64,000 bases of DNA from Vallitalea longa (GTDB taxonomy: Bacteria; Bacillota; Clostridia; Lachnospirales; Vallitaleaceae), in contig NZ_BRLB01000008.1 of NCBI RefSeq assembly GCF_027923465.1, positions 124,001-188,000 on the forward strand. Reading direction: 5' to 3'. Made by a program: the position numbers and the translations under genes. The notes beneath the pieces were generated by a model, which was not told the DNA's origin, ran no database searches, and saw only the letters and a program-made list of their open reading frames with translations. Of this stretch, positions 9,204-18,323 are shown one piece after another (within the stretch, counting starts at the first letter, position 1; each line of letters starts with the position of its first letter).

Positions 9204-9620
9204 TTACATCATTTTCTTTAATTTTTTACCTAAATTGAAATATGAAAAACTTCCTTTTGCCAATACTTCATTTGCATCATTCATTATCTCAACATCATAA
9301 ACACATATTTTCTTACCCTGTTTGACTTCTCTTGCTTCAGCAATTAACTTGCTAGTTTTCAATGCAGGTGATAGATAATTGATCGAACCAGTTATAGTCG
9401 TCATATAATCTCCATGAGATGAAGCTGCCGCTCCAGCAACAGTATCTGCAAGCGTAAAAATACAGCCACCATGTACTGATCCTATATAGTTTCTATGTTT
9501 ATCAACTAATTCGATCTCCGCTTTCGCATAACCTTCAGATATTTCAGTTGTATAAATACCATTTTCTTTCGCAAAATTATTTTCTTCATTTCTAACATTA
9601 ATTAATTCTTCATAATTCAT
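9204..9620 (-). CDS. PaaI-type hotdog-fold acyl-CoA thioesterase
   Basis: A 138-residue single-domain hotdog protein. The family core GSVHGGCIFTLADTVAGAAA is followed by TTITGSINYLSPAL, which matches PaaI/YbgC-like thioesterases where the HGG turn and the following acidic residue act on the thioester. Such enzymes hydrolyse acyl-CoA, often aromatic or medium-chain. The ATG at 9620 has AAGGAGA about 7 bases upstream. It is a single-gene unit between the WG-repeat gene and tRNA-Arg, so context does not show the substrate. The length is normal for the family. Confidence 0.88.
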   Translation of the reverse strand: MNYEELINVRNEENNFAKENGIYTTEISEGYAKAEIELVDKHRNYIGSVHGGCIFTLADTVAGAAASSHGDYMTTITGSINYLSPALKTSKLIAEAREVKQGKKICVYDVEIMNDANEVLAKGSFSYFNLGKKLKKMM

Positions 9621-9769
9621 ATGTCAATCTCCTTGTCTACAAAGCACGCTATCATTTTATAGGTTGATACTATCTAAATCATTAGGAATGTAAAGATTAC
9701 CTTCTTAATACAAATTCCCCTTTCTCGTCTTAATTGAGAATAGCCAAATGTCACTTTATTTATTCATAC

Positions 9770-9875
9770 AAAAAACAAGCCCTTGAGAAACTAGAGTTCT
9801 AATTCTTCATATACTTATACACCATCTTGTGCATATTATAAATTATAACTCATTTTACTATTTCTCAAACCCTTG
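9770..9875 (-). terminator. Long-loop terminator after tRNA-Arg
   Basis: Fifteen-base arms CAAGGGTTTGAGAAA and TTTCTCAAGGGCTTG (9861-9875 and 9776-9790) pair with three mismatches. The second arm is followed on the minus strand by six T. The arms enclose about 70 bases. It lies 10 bases beyond the tRNA, so it probably ends that transcript. Confidence 0.6.
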
Positions 9876-9885
9876 TATATTCAGC

Positions 9886-9958
9886 GTTCCCGGCGGGATT
9901 CGAACCCACGGCCTACCGCTTAGGAGGCGGTCGCTCTATCCTACTGAGCTACGGAAAC
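9886..9958 (-). tRNA. tRNA-Arg (anticodon CCU)
   Basis: A complete 73-base cloverleaf on the minus strand. Acceptor stem GTTTCCG pairs with CGGGAAC (one T-G pair). The D arm is GCTC/GAGC, the anticodon arm ACCGC/GCGGT with loop CTCCTAA, and the T arm GTGGG/CCCGC with loop TTCGAAT. Anticodon CCT reads the arginine codon AGG. The 3' CCA is not encoded and must be added. The gene stands alone, with the long-loop terminator just after it. Confidence 0.97.
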
Positions 9959-10190
9959 ATTTAAGATAATATTATAACCTATTAAACATTATCTTATGTA
10001 CATAATAGTCTGCAACATATATTTTATCATGTTTTAACTGTAAGTCAAGAAAAATTCTTATATTTATATTATATTAAATCAAAATATATAAAGATCACCT
10101 TATGGTAATAAATACCACTTAGTTTACATAGCTAAATTAGATTTCACACAATTTATGTTAATTACAGGAAATAAAGGGTATGAAATAAAT

Positions 10191-10733
10191 TCAAAATTTT
10201 TTAACGTAATTATGCAGATAAACATATTTGTAATCAACATAAAACCCTTCTTCTATATCTTTATAATTTTCTGGCTTAATATCAAATGCAAAATTCGAAT
10301 TACCAATACCATACGATACATCTATTTTCTTTTTATTTTTATTAGTAAGTATGAGCATAGGAGATGTGACAGTTGCATTGTTATCTTCATGTAAAATTGC
10401 ACTATAAATAAACTGTCCTCCATTATAATTCATATTCTGCTTAATTTTAAATTCAAAAAATAATTTATTACTTTTAGTAACATTTAATACTATTGTTGAT
10501 TCGTATAATTCTAATAATACCTTACCTTTTATTTCTTCATCAGAATTGAGTGGAATCCACTCAGGTTTAATGAATAATTCAATAGGTATTTCTTGTACTT
10601 GTGTTATTTTATATCTTTTTCCTTTTTTGACATTGTTAAGAATACCATCATTAGAATAATTATTGCATATATACCCATATAAAATAATTATAAATAATAA
10701 AAACAAAACCACTAATAATATTTTTTTTTTCAA
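10191..10733 (-). CDS. Unrecognised membrane-anchored or exported protein
   Basis: I do not recognise this protein. With the TTG start at 10733 it has 180 residues: a short lysine-rich N-terminus, one strong hydrophobic segment (ILLVVLFLLFIIILYGYI), then a polar, probably extracellular domain rich in beta-type sequence (FEFKIKQNMNYNGGQFIYSA). The cysteine after the hydrophobic segment lies in GYIC, which is not a good lipobox. TTG is preferred because AAGGTG sits 6 bases upstream. The ATG at 10769 lies inside the loop of the preceding gene's terminator hairpin. It is in the same direction as, and 62 bases after, another exported unknown, so the two may work together. Confidence 0.6.
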   Translation of the reverse strand: MKKKILLVVLFLLFIIILYGYICNNYSNDGILNNVKKGKRYKITQVQEIPIELFIKPEWIPLNSDEEIKGKVLLELYESTIVLNVTKSNKLFFEFKIKQNMNYNGGQFIYSAILHEDNNATVTSPMLILTNKNKKKIDVSYGIGNSNFAFDIKPENYKDIEEGFYVDYKYVYLHNYVKKF

Positions 10734-10751
10734 TAAAATCACCTTGTTTAG

Positions 10752-10785
10752 AAAAAATTCCAACTTCATCTAGTTGGAATTTTTT
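10752..10785 (-). terminator. Perfect 14-bp hairpin terminator between two exported-protein genes
   Basis: Arms at 10752-10765 and 10772-10785 pair perfectly around a 6-base loop, and the downstream arm ends in six T on the minus strand. It lies 10 bases past the stop of the 10796-11692 gene. The hairpin is also followed by a T tract on the plus strand. Its loop contains the upstream ATG of the next gene, which argues against that ATG. Confidence 0.75.
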
Positions 10786-10795
10786 AAATTTATTT

Positions 10796-11692
10796 TTAAT
10801 TATGTGCTCTTGTTTGAGAAAATTCTTTTATGCAATGATCCTCATCGGATATATTAAAATTAACACCAAAATTTTTTCCACTAACTCCAAAAGAAATACC
10901 ATTTATTTTAGAACTTTTGAATGTATGTGCATAAAATCCTTTTATATTACATGAAATATTCCCAAATTCCTTTGAATATTCTGCTTGCATTGCCCATCTA
11001 TAACCAATACAACTATCTCTATAATCGTCATATGCGTCTTGAAAAGCTATTGCTATACCACCTAAATCATCACTTGACACTATATTGTTTATCTTATTAT
11101 CATGGCTTAGTCCATCTTGATCTCCTCTAATCAAATAGGAATCTTGGATATATACACCTGTTGTATCTCCTTTTACATTTGATAATGCTATTCCTGCAAC
11201 GTCTAAATTACCAATTTCATACTTATATCTACCTGAAGAAATACTCCACGTTCTATCTTTTTTAAAAGCATATTCACTATTCCAATATCCTCCTGCATTC
11301 ACATACCATATATCATCATATGAGTTGTAACTAATCATTGGTTTACTTACTTCTATATCATTAAGAGTACTATTTAATATAAGCTTTTCAGGCTTTTCAT
11401 CAACAAGTACATAGATTCCATATTCCTTAACTTTACTAGCTATATATTCCTGACTATATCCTCTCATATAAAGTTCAGTTAATAGCTTTTTACCTTCATC
11501 TAATAGATCGTGAGACATATTTAAGTTTTTAGTTTCTTGTTTAGCGAATTTAATCAATTCTTGTTTAGCTATTATTTCATCTTTACCCCTTAATTCAGTA
11601 TTTTCATTTGTTTTAGCAAAAACTCCCGTTGATGTAACTCCAATCATTAGTATTAGAGCTAGTACTATAAATTTAGTGAATACTTTTTTCAT
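10796..11692 (-). CDS. Unrecognised secreted protein
   Basis: I do not recognise this family. It has 298 residues: a clear signal peptide (MKKVFTKFIVLALILMIGVTSTGVFA, cut before KTNEN), a helical charged region to about 90, then a domain rich in Gly, Tyr, Trp and Asp (WYVNAGGYWN, WSISSGRYKY, GLSHDNKINNIVSSDDLGGI, GYRWAMQAEY). This looks like an all-beta extracellular fold. The start is ATG 11692 with GGAGGG 6 bases upstream. A longer frame to 11731 begins inside the palindromic operator and is rejected. The promoter carries a 32-bp palindrome, so expression is probably tightly repressed or induced. Confidence 0.65.
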   Translation of the reverse strand: MKKVFTKFIVLALILMIGVTSTGVFAKTNENTELRGKDEIIAKQELIKFAKQETKNLNMSHDLLDEGKKLLTELYMRGYSQEYIASKVKEYGIYVLVDEKPEKLILNSTLNDIEVSKPMISYNSYDDIWYVNAGGYWNSEYAFKKDRTWSISSGRYKYEIGNLDVAGIALSNVKGDTTGVYIQDSYLIRGDQDGLSHDNKINNIVSSDDLGGIAIAFQDAYDDYRDSCIGYRWAMQAEYSKEFGNISCNIKGFYAHTFKSSKINGISFGVSGKNFGVNFNISDEDHCIKEFSQTRAHN

Positions 11693-11708
11693 AAAAATCC
11701 CTCCAAAG

Positions 11709-11765
11709 TAATATTTAATGTTGTACAACATTAAATATTATAACTCTTTAAAACATAAAATGCAA
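11709..11765 (-). promoter_or_regulatory. Promoter with 32-bp palindromic operator for the secreted-protein gene
   Basis: On the minus strand TTGCAT (11760-11765) and TATAAT (11737-11742) are 17 bases apart. A perfect 32-bp palindrome (11709-11740, centre TTGTACAA) begins inside the -10 box and covers the expected transcription start, ending about 10 bases before the ribosome site. The position is that of a repressor operator. As RNA it would form a long 5' hairpin. Confidence 0.6.
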
Positions 11766-12052
11766 CTATGTATTATATTTTTGTTATTCTTTTTCTATCT
11801 TTATATATTTTTTTAACATTACCTCTCAATTTCTATCACATGTTATATTTAATCTCAATATTAAATTATATTTTTTTTAGTTACAATAAGTTCTTTATTT
11901 TCAACAAAATTAACATTATATATTATAGATTTCTATCAATTTTTGCTATTTAATGATAGAAAGGTTTTAAATATAGATAACGTTCAACTAGTACTTACCT
12001 ACAGATACCAAAAATATTTAGATATATGAGCTCTAAAGTAAAAAGATTATTT
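11766..12052. other. AT-rich intergenic stretch
   Basis: About 290 bases between the palindromic promoter and the beta-phosphoglucomutase terminator. Only a 9-bp inverted repeat, TTTCTATCA/TGATAGAAA (11929-11937 and 11952-11960), stands out. No gene could be supported; the open frame on the plus strand here is low-complexity. Confidence 0.5.
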
Positions 12053-12100
12053 AAAAAATAAGAAATATCTCCAACCACTTTATAAAATGGCTGGAGATAT
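12053..12100 (-). terminator. Terminator of the disaccharide phosphorylase operon
   Basis: Long stem ATATCTCCA/TGGAGATAT (9 bp, extended by CCA/TGG with one mismatch) at 12065-12100, followed on the minus strand by TTCTTATTTTTT. It lies 65 bases after the beta-phosphoglucomutase stop. Confidence 0.75.
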
Positions 12101-12165
12101 GTAGGATTTTTATTGTACTATCTTAAAAAAGTAATACAATAATAGAGTATACTTAATTAAGATTA

Positions 12166-12819
12166 TTAATTCATAAGTTCTTCTAAATCAATATCTTTTG
12201 TATGCTTATAAACAATATCCGCTTGATTAAGAACGGTACTATCACCTATCCCAACAGCAAACATCCCTGCTGACTTAATTGCTTCAATCCCTGCTTCAGC
12301 ATCTTCAATACCAACACATTCTGATATATCAACACCTAATTTTTCAGCGGCATTGAGGAAAATATCTGGTGCTGGTTTTCCTCTCTTAACTTCAGCTGGA
12401 TTGACTATATAATCTATATAATCTTTAATGCCTAATAAATCTACTAAAGTAGGTGCATTTTTAGAAGCACTACCTATAGCGATTTTAATATCTCTTTTCT
12501 TAAGCTCTATAAATAGATCTTTAACTCCTTCGAACAAATCATCTTCAGTACACTTAAGAATCATCTCTCTATAGTTATCATTTTTTCTAGTTGCGAATTC
12601 TAGTTTTTCCTCATCTGTAAAATCATTCTCTCTATGAGCATTTTTAAGTATTCTTTCAAGAGATTCCATTCTTGAAACACCTTTTAGTTTTTCGTTGAAT
12701 TTTCTATCTATCTCTATATTTATTTCTTTAGCAAGCTTTTTCCATGCTTGATAATGTTGTTCACTTGTTTCAGTTATTACACCATCCATGTCAAATATAA
12801 ACAATTTGTATTTATTCAT
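12166..12819 (-). CDS. pgmB: Beta-phosphoglucomutase
   Basis: A 217-residue HAD-family phosphomutase that converts beta-glucose-1-phosphate to glucose-6-phosphate. The catalytic motif is FIFDMDGVITET (nucleophile Asp10, acid/base Asp12). Further HAD motifs are AIGSASKNA (motif II), KRGKPAPDIFLNAAEKLG (motif III) and GIEDAEAGIEAIKSAGM (motif IV), the arrangement of PgmB. The ATG at 12819 has AAGGTGGT 7 bases upstream; a GTG four codons earlier overlaps this ribosome site. It is the last gene of the operon. The GH65 phosphorylase at the operon head would release beta-glucose-1-phosphate, so the role is well supported by context. Confidence 0.93.
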   Translation of the reverse strand: MNKYKLFIFDMDGVITETSEQHYQAWKKLAKEINIEIDRKFNEKLKGVSRMESLERILKNAHRENDFTDEEKLEFATRKNDNYREMILKCTEDDLFEGVKDLFIELKKRDIKIAIGSASKNAPTLVDLLGIKDYIDYIVNPAEVKRGKPAPDIFLNAAEKLGVDISECVGIEDAEAGIEAIKSAGMFAVGIGDSTVLNQADIVYKHTKDIDLEELMN

Positions 12820-12903
12820 TGTACCGACCACCTTTACGTAAATTATCTAATGTATAAAAAGTATACACTATATATTATTAACATTCAATATTTAATATAT
12901 ATA

Positions 12904-13737
12904 TTATTTTTCTCCATCCATTCTTATACCTTGCATAAAATACTTATTCAGAAAAATGTATATTATAAGAATCGGTAATAAGGAAATAAGGCTTGCAGCC
13001 ATAACTTCATCCCATTGTGTTATTCCTGAATATCTACTCATCATTGATTGTATCCCTACCGTTAGAGTATACTTTGATGGATCTGATAAATATAATTTAG
13101 GCTTAAGGAATTCATTCCAGAATCCCAAATAAATAAATACGGCCTGTGTTGCAATAGCAGGCTTAGCAAGAGGCATGGACACCCTTAAGAATGTGCCCAA
13201 TCTGCCTAAGCCATCAATATTTGCTGCTTCCTCTATATCCTTTGGGAAATTGATATAGAACTGTCTCATCATTATTATGTATGTAGCATTAACCGCTGCT
13301 GGTAATATAATAGCATTATACGAATTAAGAAGTCCTAATGACTTTACTATAAGATAATTAGGTATAAGGAGAACCTGTCCAGGAACCATAATTGATATTA
13401 ATACTCCATAATATATAACATTTTTCCCTTTAAAGTCCAACCTTGCCAAGGAATATCCTGCCATAGAATTTAAAAATACATTAATAAATGTTCCTAATGT
13501 ACATATGTAAAATGAATTAAATATCCAACGTAAAAAATTAGGATCAATCATAAAAAGTTTCTTGAAAGCATGTACTGTCGGTTGTTTTGGTATAAGGTTA
13601 AGTCCACCACCTGTTATTTCTTTATAAGATTTAAAGGATGCTGAGACAGTCCATGAAAATGGAAACAGTGTAACTAATCCATAAATAATTAAAATTGCAT
13701 ACAGCAACCATTTTAATTTCTTGCTTTTCTTGTTCAT
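12904..13737 (-). CDS. Carbohydrate ABC transporter permease (MalG-like)
   Basis: A 277-residue inner-membrane permease of the CUT1 class with about six transmembrane segments. The ATPase-coupling loop is EEAANIDGLGRLGTFLRVSMPLAKPAI, the EAA motif (here shown as two parts: EEAANIDGLG and LRVSMPLAKPAI). The N-terminal segment WLLYAILIIYGLVTLFPFSW is typical of MalG proteins. ATG with AGGAG 9 bases upstream. It follows the partner permease after 12 bases. The ATPase is not encoded in this cluster, so a shared MsmX-type ATPase elsewhere probably powers it, as is common for Firmicute CUT1 systems. Confidence 0.93.
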   Translation of the reverse strand: MNKKSKKLKWLLYAILIIYGLVTLFPFSWTVSASFKSYKEITGGGLNLIPKQPTVHAFKKLFMIDPNFLRWIFNSFYICTLGTFINVFLNSMAGYSLARLDFKGKNVIYYGVLISIMVPGQVLLIPNYLIVKSLGLLNSYNAIILPAAVNATYIIMMRQFYINFPKDIEEAANIDGLGRLGTFLRVSMPLAKPAIATQAVFIYLGFWNEFLKPKLYLSDPSKYTLTVGIQSMMSRYSGITQWDEVMAASLISLLPILIIYIFLNKYFMQGIRMDGEK

Positions 13738-13749
13738 ATTTCTCAGCTC

Positions 13750-14643
13750 CTAATATAAGCTATCTGACTTATTTAATTTTTGTGCTATGAATGAAACTAT
13801 AAATACTACTATTGATAACATAATCGACATAGCAGTAGCAAATCCCATTGTATTATTCTGTCCGAATGCATTCCTATAAATTAGTAATGCAACTGTTAAT
13901 GTTGAATTCTCTGGCCCTCCTGAACCTCCTGAGAATATGTAAGCTTGGTCAAACATCTGAAAAGTACCTATGATACCCATAAGGAGTACAAAAGTAGTTA
14001 TAGGCTTAAGCTGGGGCACTGTAACATGAATGAATTTCTGAAATCCATTAGCTCCATCAACACTTGAAGCCTCATATATACTTTTTGGTACTTCCTGTAA
14101 ACCAGCTAAATAGATTGTCATATAAAACGGTACTGTTGACCATATATTCATAGACATAATTACTTTTAATGCAAATTTAGGATTATTTAAAAAATTAATA
14201 GATTCACTTAACAAATTCATGTTAACAGCTAATTTGTTAACTGGACCGTCCAAGCTAAATAAAAACATGAATATCATAGTAAGTGCAGCACTTGATGTAA
14301 GGGTTGGTAAAAAATAAATTGTCCTAAAACCAATTTTACCCCTTATATTAGTATTTAATACAGCTGCCATTATAAGAGCAATAATTGTCTGAATAGGAAC
14401 AACAACTACTACAAATGATAAAATATTTATGAAAGCTATCCTTGTCTTAGTATCAGTAAAAATTCTTTTATAATTATCAAGCCCAATAAATTCATAATAT
14501 CCTGTAAAAAGATTAACTTTATGAAATGAAATATATAATGCAAATATAATAGATGACATTATAAATATACCAATAACAATAATTGCAGGTGATAAAAATG
14601 CTATCCCTTGAATAGCTTCATGTTTCTTTCTTTTATTTTTCAT
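13750..14643 (-). CDS. Carbohydrate ABC transporter permease (MalF-like)
   Basis: A 297-residue permease that pairs with the downstream MalG-like protein to form the membrane channel of a CUT1 sugar importer. Hydrophobic segments include AFLSPAIIVIGIFIMSSIIF and ILSFVVVVVPIQTIIALIMA. The EAA loop is YEASSVDGANGFQKFIHVTV. The ATG at 14643 (MKNKRKKHEA) is chosen because GGATGGGTGAT lies just upstream. An ATG four codons earlier touches the ribosome site directly. It lies between the binding protein and the second permease with short spacers, so all are one transcript. Confidence 0.92.
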   Translation of the reverse strand: MKNKRKKHEAIQGIAFLSPAIIVIGIFIMSSIIFALYISFHKVNLFTGYYEFIGLDNYKRIFTDTKTRIAFINILSFVVVVVPIQTIIALIMAAVLNTNIRGKIGFRTIYFLPTLTSSAALTMIFMFLFSLDGPVNKLAVNMNLLSESINFLNNPKFALKVIMSMNIWSTVPFYMTIYLAGLQEVPKSIYEASSVDGANGFQKFIHVTVPQLKPITTFVLLMGIIGTFQMFDQAYIFSGGSGGPENSTLTVALLIYRNAFGQNNTMGFATAMSIMLSIVVFIVSFIAQKLNKSDSLY

Positions 14644-14675
14644 ATAATCACCCATCCTTTACATCGTTTTATTAT

Positions 14676-15944
14676 CTAATTTGCTTCTATTGTTCTATTG
14701 GCTTCTTCTTCTGATTTTTTTAGAGCATCTTCTAATGTACGTTCACCACTTACAACAGAAGGTATATAATTCTTGTATTCGTTATTGATTGTATCCATAG
14801 TTGTTCCTTTTTGCCATACAGTAGCATAAACAGCTCCTTTTATATGAGGCATTTTAAGTAGATCTTCAGCCACTTTCGTAGATTCAGTCACATCTGTACG
14901 AGATGGTAATACTCCTGCACCAGCGCTCCAAGTTGCCATTCCTTCTACACCAGTTGCATAATGAATAAATTCTTTTGCTGCATCTACTTGTTTTGTTGAC
15001 ACATTAATAGCATAACCTACTGTAAATGTCATAGTTCCTCTATTCCCTTTGAAAGTAGGAATTTCAATTACTCCAAAATCAACATCTGGGAAATTCTGTT
15101 GTAAATGACCTAAAACCCAATTCCCTTCAATCATTATTGCTGTCTTTTCATTACCGAAAGCGTCTCCATTCCATCCTTGTCCTATATCAGCTGGAGTTTT
15201 AATCTTACCTTCTTTGGCAGATGTATAAAGGGGTTCCAAATTCTCTACTACCTTGCTATCACCTAAATTAGAATAAATGTCATCTTTTATCACAGATGCT
15301 CCATCTGTTTCAGCATAAAATAAATTTCTAGCGAGATCTTGATTATAAGTCATAGCTATAACATCTTCTGGTAATTTATCATTTAAATTTGTTAAGAAAT
15401 CGCCATTCCATAACTCTTCCAATGTATCTGGTATATCATCTTCATTGACCCATTTTTTATTATAATATAAAGCAAGTGTTGAATAATCTTTACTGATAGC
15501 ATAATATTTACCATCACTCAAAAACGCATTCTTTAATGGTTCATAAAATTTGTCTAATTCAAATTCTTGCTCATCAAGTGGCATTAAAACGCCCTGAGAA
15601 ATATAGAATGGTGCCATATATGCATCTATGTAAACTACATCAGGTGCTGTTTTACCAATAAGTTCAGCCTGAAACTCAGTATTATAGTCTGTATAGATTC
15701 TTTCTTCCACTTCTATACCTGTTTTTTCAGTAAAATCTTTTACAACTTGATTGAAAGCAGCAGTTTCAGCATCATTACCGCCCCATCTTCCAACTACAAT
15801 TTTTTTACCCTTCATATCTTCCTTAGAATTTTCTTTTGTAGTACTATCCTCAGTTACTGAATTATCCTTAGAATCTCCTTTACATCCAGCTAATAGACCA
15901 AATGATAGTAGAACTGTTAATAATATAGATAAAAACTTCTTCAT
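14676..15944 (-). CDS. Sugar-binding lipoprotein of ABC importer
   Basis: A 422-residue extracellular solute-binding protein, family 1. The signal peptide ends in the lipobox LLAGC, so Cys20 would carry the lipid anchor. Then comes a linker rich in Ser, Asp, Glu and Lys and the binding domain beginning KIVVGRWGGNDAET. The pattern AYMAPFYISQGVLMPLDE and the C-terminal IHYATGVEGMATWSAGAGVLP are typical of maltose/multiple-sugar binding proteins. ATG at 15944 with AAGGAGG 8 bases upstream. It sits between the phosphorylase and the two permeases, so its ligand is probably the alpha-linked disaccharide or oligosaccharide used by that enzyme. Confidence 0.93.
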   Translation of the reverse strand: MKKFLSILLTVLLSFGLLAGCKGDSKDNSVTEDSTTKENSKEDMKGKKIVVGRWGGNDAETAAFNQVVKDFTEKTGIEVEERIYTDYNTEFQAELIGKTAPDVVYIDAYMAPFYISQGVLMPLDEQEFELDKFYEPLKNAFLSDGKYYAISKDYSTLALYYNKKWVNEDDIPDTLEELWNGDFLTNLNDKLPEDVIAMTYNQDLARNLFYAETDGASVIKDDIYSNLGDSKVVENLEPLYTSAKEGKIKTPADIGQGWNGDAFGNEKTAIMIEGNWVLGHLQQNFPDVDFGVIEIPTFKGNRGTMTFTVGYAINVSTKQVDAAKEFIHYATGVEGMATWSAGAGVLPSRTDVTESTKVAEDLLKMPHIKGAVYATVWQKGTTMDTINNEYKNYIPSVVSGERTLEDALKKSEEEANRTIEAN

Positions 15945-15956
15945 TATGTATCCTCC

Positions 15957-18290
15957 TTAGTTTATATTTAAACATATTTTATTTTTTAAAATATGCTCCT
16001 TACCTTTATTGATAAACACTATTTGTTTATTATCTTTTGAAAGATTCTCAATTTCCAATTTATATTTTGTCACTGTTATCATTAATCTATCTTGATGCCA
16101 GTATATTGGGAATTTTACTTCTGACCAATTATCTGGTAGATTAGGTTCAATTCTTAGATTACCACCTAACATTCTTACTCCACCAAAACCATTAACTACA
16201 CATTGCCATATTCCTCCGATAGATGCAGCATGTATACCATGATCACTTGTTGTCATATTTTCTCCTAAATCAATTCTACTTGCACAGCTAAAAAGATTAT
16301 AAGCTTTATGATTATCACCTAAATCATTAGCAAGGACACAATGTGTAGACAGACTAAGAGAAGAGTCATGTAGTGTTTTTGGTTCATAGTAATTATAATT
16401 AGCTGTTTTTATTTCTTTACCAAAGAGATCTTCCAGCAAATAGAATAATGCCATGATATCAGCTTGCTTAGAAACCTGTATTTGATTAACCTGTTCTAGA
16501 TTATAATCTCTAAAAATTTCACCAACATTTTTTTGATTTTTGTATTTAGTTAAATCTATAATCTTTTTTTTCAAATATTCATCATCTTGAGGAATGATCA
16601 AATCCTTATTAGGTTTTGGCAGATATATTTTATCCACTTTGTTTTTCCACAATCTATAGACTTTATCTAATTTCAATTTCTCATTAAGTCTATTATATAT
16701 AGATGGACTATCTTCCTTTAACTTATCATAATAATAAATTGCAGTCTTAATATTCCAATAAGCCATATAATTAGTAAAAGCATTATTATTTACATGTTCT
16801 TTATATTCATCAGGACCTATGACATCCTTGATATTATATTCTTTTGTTTGTTCATTATACTCTAGTCTGCTACTCCAAAATTTAGCAGTATCCATAAATA
16901 ACTCATACCCATATCTATTCATAAAATCATCGTCGTCCGTTATTTGATAATATTGCCAAGTTGCAAAAGCAACATCTGCACTTATATGCTGTTCAATAAA
17001 TCCAGACCATATTTTAGTGGATTTCCCTGTAATTATATCTGCTCCTCCCCAGACAGGTGTAACTTCACCATCTTCAAGCCAAGCTGATTCCCAAGGAAAC
17101 ATTGCACCTTCATAACCATTTGCCTTTGCTTTCTTATGAGCTCCTGGTAGAGTGTTATATCTATATTCTAATAACGATCTTGCTATTTTAGGATTTGAAT
17201 ATATAAAATAAGGTAAAATGAATACTTCTGTATCCCAGAAAGTATGACCTTTATAACCTTCACCTGTAAGACCTTTTGCTGCAATACTCATTCTATTATC
17301 ATGTGCAGGTGTCATTATCACAAGATGGTATATAGCAAATCTTATTGCCAGCTGGTCAAAATCGTCTTGACTTTTAATGATAATATCATTCTTATCCCAT
17401 ATAGCTTTCCATCCATTCATACTTGTTTCTATTAAACTATCATATCCTTTAGTATAAGATTCTTTTATTTTTTCATAAGAAACTTTCTTTAATCCATCTA
17501 TATCTAAGCCTTCGTTTTCTTTATCCCTTGAAGTATAGATATTAGATATTTTTTCAATACATAGCTTATCATCTTTTTTTACACTTAGATTATAATCTTT
17601 TCCTATCTTTCTCCTATCCATATAAACATGTGATACTGGTTCATACTCCTTGCCGCTTATACTAAATTTGTGAACTGTATTTACAGCAAAATCAATTTTT
17701 GATTGGGTAGTGGTTTCCATCATTTGTAAAAACTTATTATCATATAACCTTTTCTCACCTTCTGCAAAATGTTGTACACCGAAATTAGTTACTTGACCAT
17801 TAATACCTGATTGTATATTAATTTCAACATCCTTTATTTCGGGTATTATAGTAATCTTTTGACCAATAACATGCTTATCTATTATAGAGACAAACCTGTT
17901 GAAAACCATTTGTATTCTATTACCATTAATACACTCATATGTAAATTTTCTTGTCAATTCACCTGTTCTCAAATTAAGAGTTCTCTCATAATCAATTATT
18001 TTGCTCTCAGTGAGATTAAGCTTTTCATTATCAATATAAATAATCATTCCTGTTACATCTGCAACATTAGGAAGTTCTGTTACTTCATTATCATGAAATT
18101 TATTAAAAGTACCAGAAACAAATGTATCCCTTACTTCGCCAACATATCTCTCCTCCATTGAAGATCTGATACCCATATACCCATTTCCTAGAGCCATGAT
18201 TGTTTCACATTTTCCTAAGTATCTAGCATCAAATTTATCCTCTGCTACTATGAAATTCTTAAAATCATTATATCCTTTATTATATATCAA
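15957..18290 (-). CDS. Glycoside hydrolase family 65 disaccharide phosphorylase
   Basis: A 777-residue GH65 enzyme that cleaves an alpha-glucosyl disaccharide with phosphate, inverting to beta-glucose-1-phosphate. The general acid is Glu495 in VIGPDEYKEHVNNN, the family signature. Other conserved stretches are LGNGYMGIRSS near the N-terminus, KGHTFWDTEVFILPYF, FPWESAW, and the phosphate-binding region STHCVLANDLGD to SDHGIHAASIGGIWQ. Start is TTG at 18290, with AGGAGG 9 bases upstream. It heads the operon for the transporter and beta-phosphoglucomutase. Kojibiose, nigerose, maltose or trehalose phosphorylase activity all remain possible; the sequence shows the family but I cannot fix the linkage. 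Confidence 0.92.
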   Translation of the reverse strand: MIYNKGYNDFKNFIVAEDKFDARYLGKCETIMALGNGYMGIRSSMEERYVGEVRDTFVSGTFNKFHDNEVTELPNVADVTGMIIYIDNEKLNLTESKIIDYERTLNLRTGELTRKFTYECINGNRIQMVFNRFVSIIDKHVIGQKITIIPEIKDVEINIQSGINGQVTNFGVQHFAEGEKRLYDNKFLQMMETTTQSKIDFAVNTVHKFSISGKEYEPVSHVYMDRRKIGKDYNLSVKKDDKLCIEKISNIYTSRDKENEGLDIDGLKKVSYEKIKESYTKGYDSLIETSMNGWKAIWDKNDIIIKSQDDFDQLAIRFAIYHLVIMTPAHDNRMSIAAKGLTGEGYKGHTFWDTEVFILPYFIYSNPKIARSLLEYRYNTLPGAHKKAKANGYEGAMFPWESAWLEDGEVTPVWGGADIITGKSTKIWSGFIEQHISADVAFATWQYYQITDDDDFMNRYGYELFMDTAKFWSSRLEYNEQTKEYNIKDVIGPDEYKEHVNNNAFTNYMAYWNIKTAIYYYDKLKEDSPSIYNRLNEKLKLDKVYRLWKNKVDKIYLPKPNKDLIIPQDDEYLKKKIIDLTKYKNQKNVGEIFRDYNLEQVNQIQVSKQADIMALFYLLEDLFGKEIKTANYNYYEPKTLHDSSLSLSTHCVLANDLGDNHKAYNLFSCASRIDLGENMTTSDHGIHAASIGGIWQCVVNGFGGVRMLGGNLRIEPNLPDNWSEVKFPIYWHQDRLMITVTKYKLEIENLSKDNKQIVFINKGKEHILKNKICLNIN

Positions 18291-18323
18291 CTATATAGTC
18301 CTCCTCTAAATAACATCTTAACA

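Noticed and set aside
11768-11953. Plus-strand open frame of 61 codons
   Set aside because: Composed almost wholly of Phe, Ile, Leu, Tyr and Asn from AT-rich DNA, without a ribosome site.
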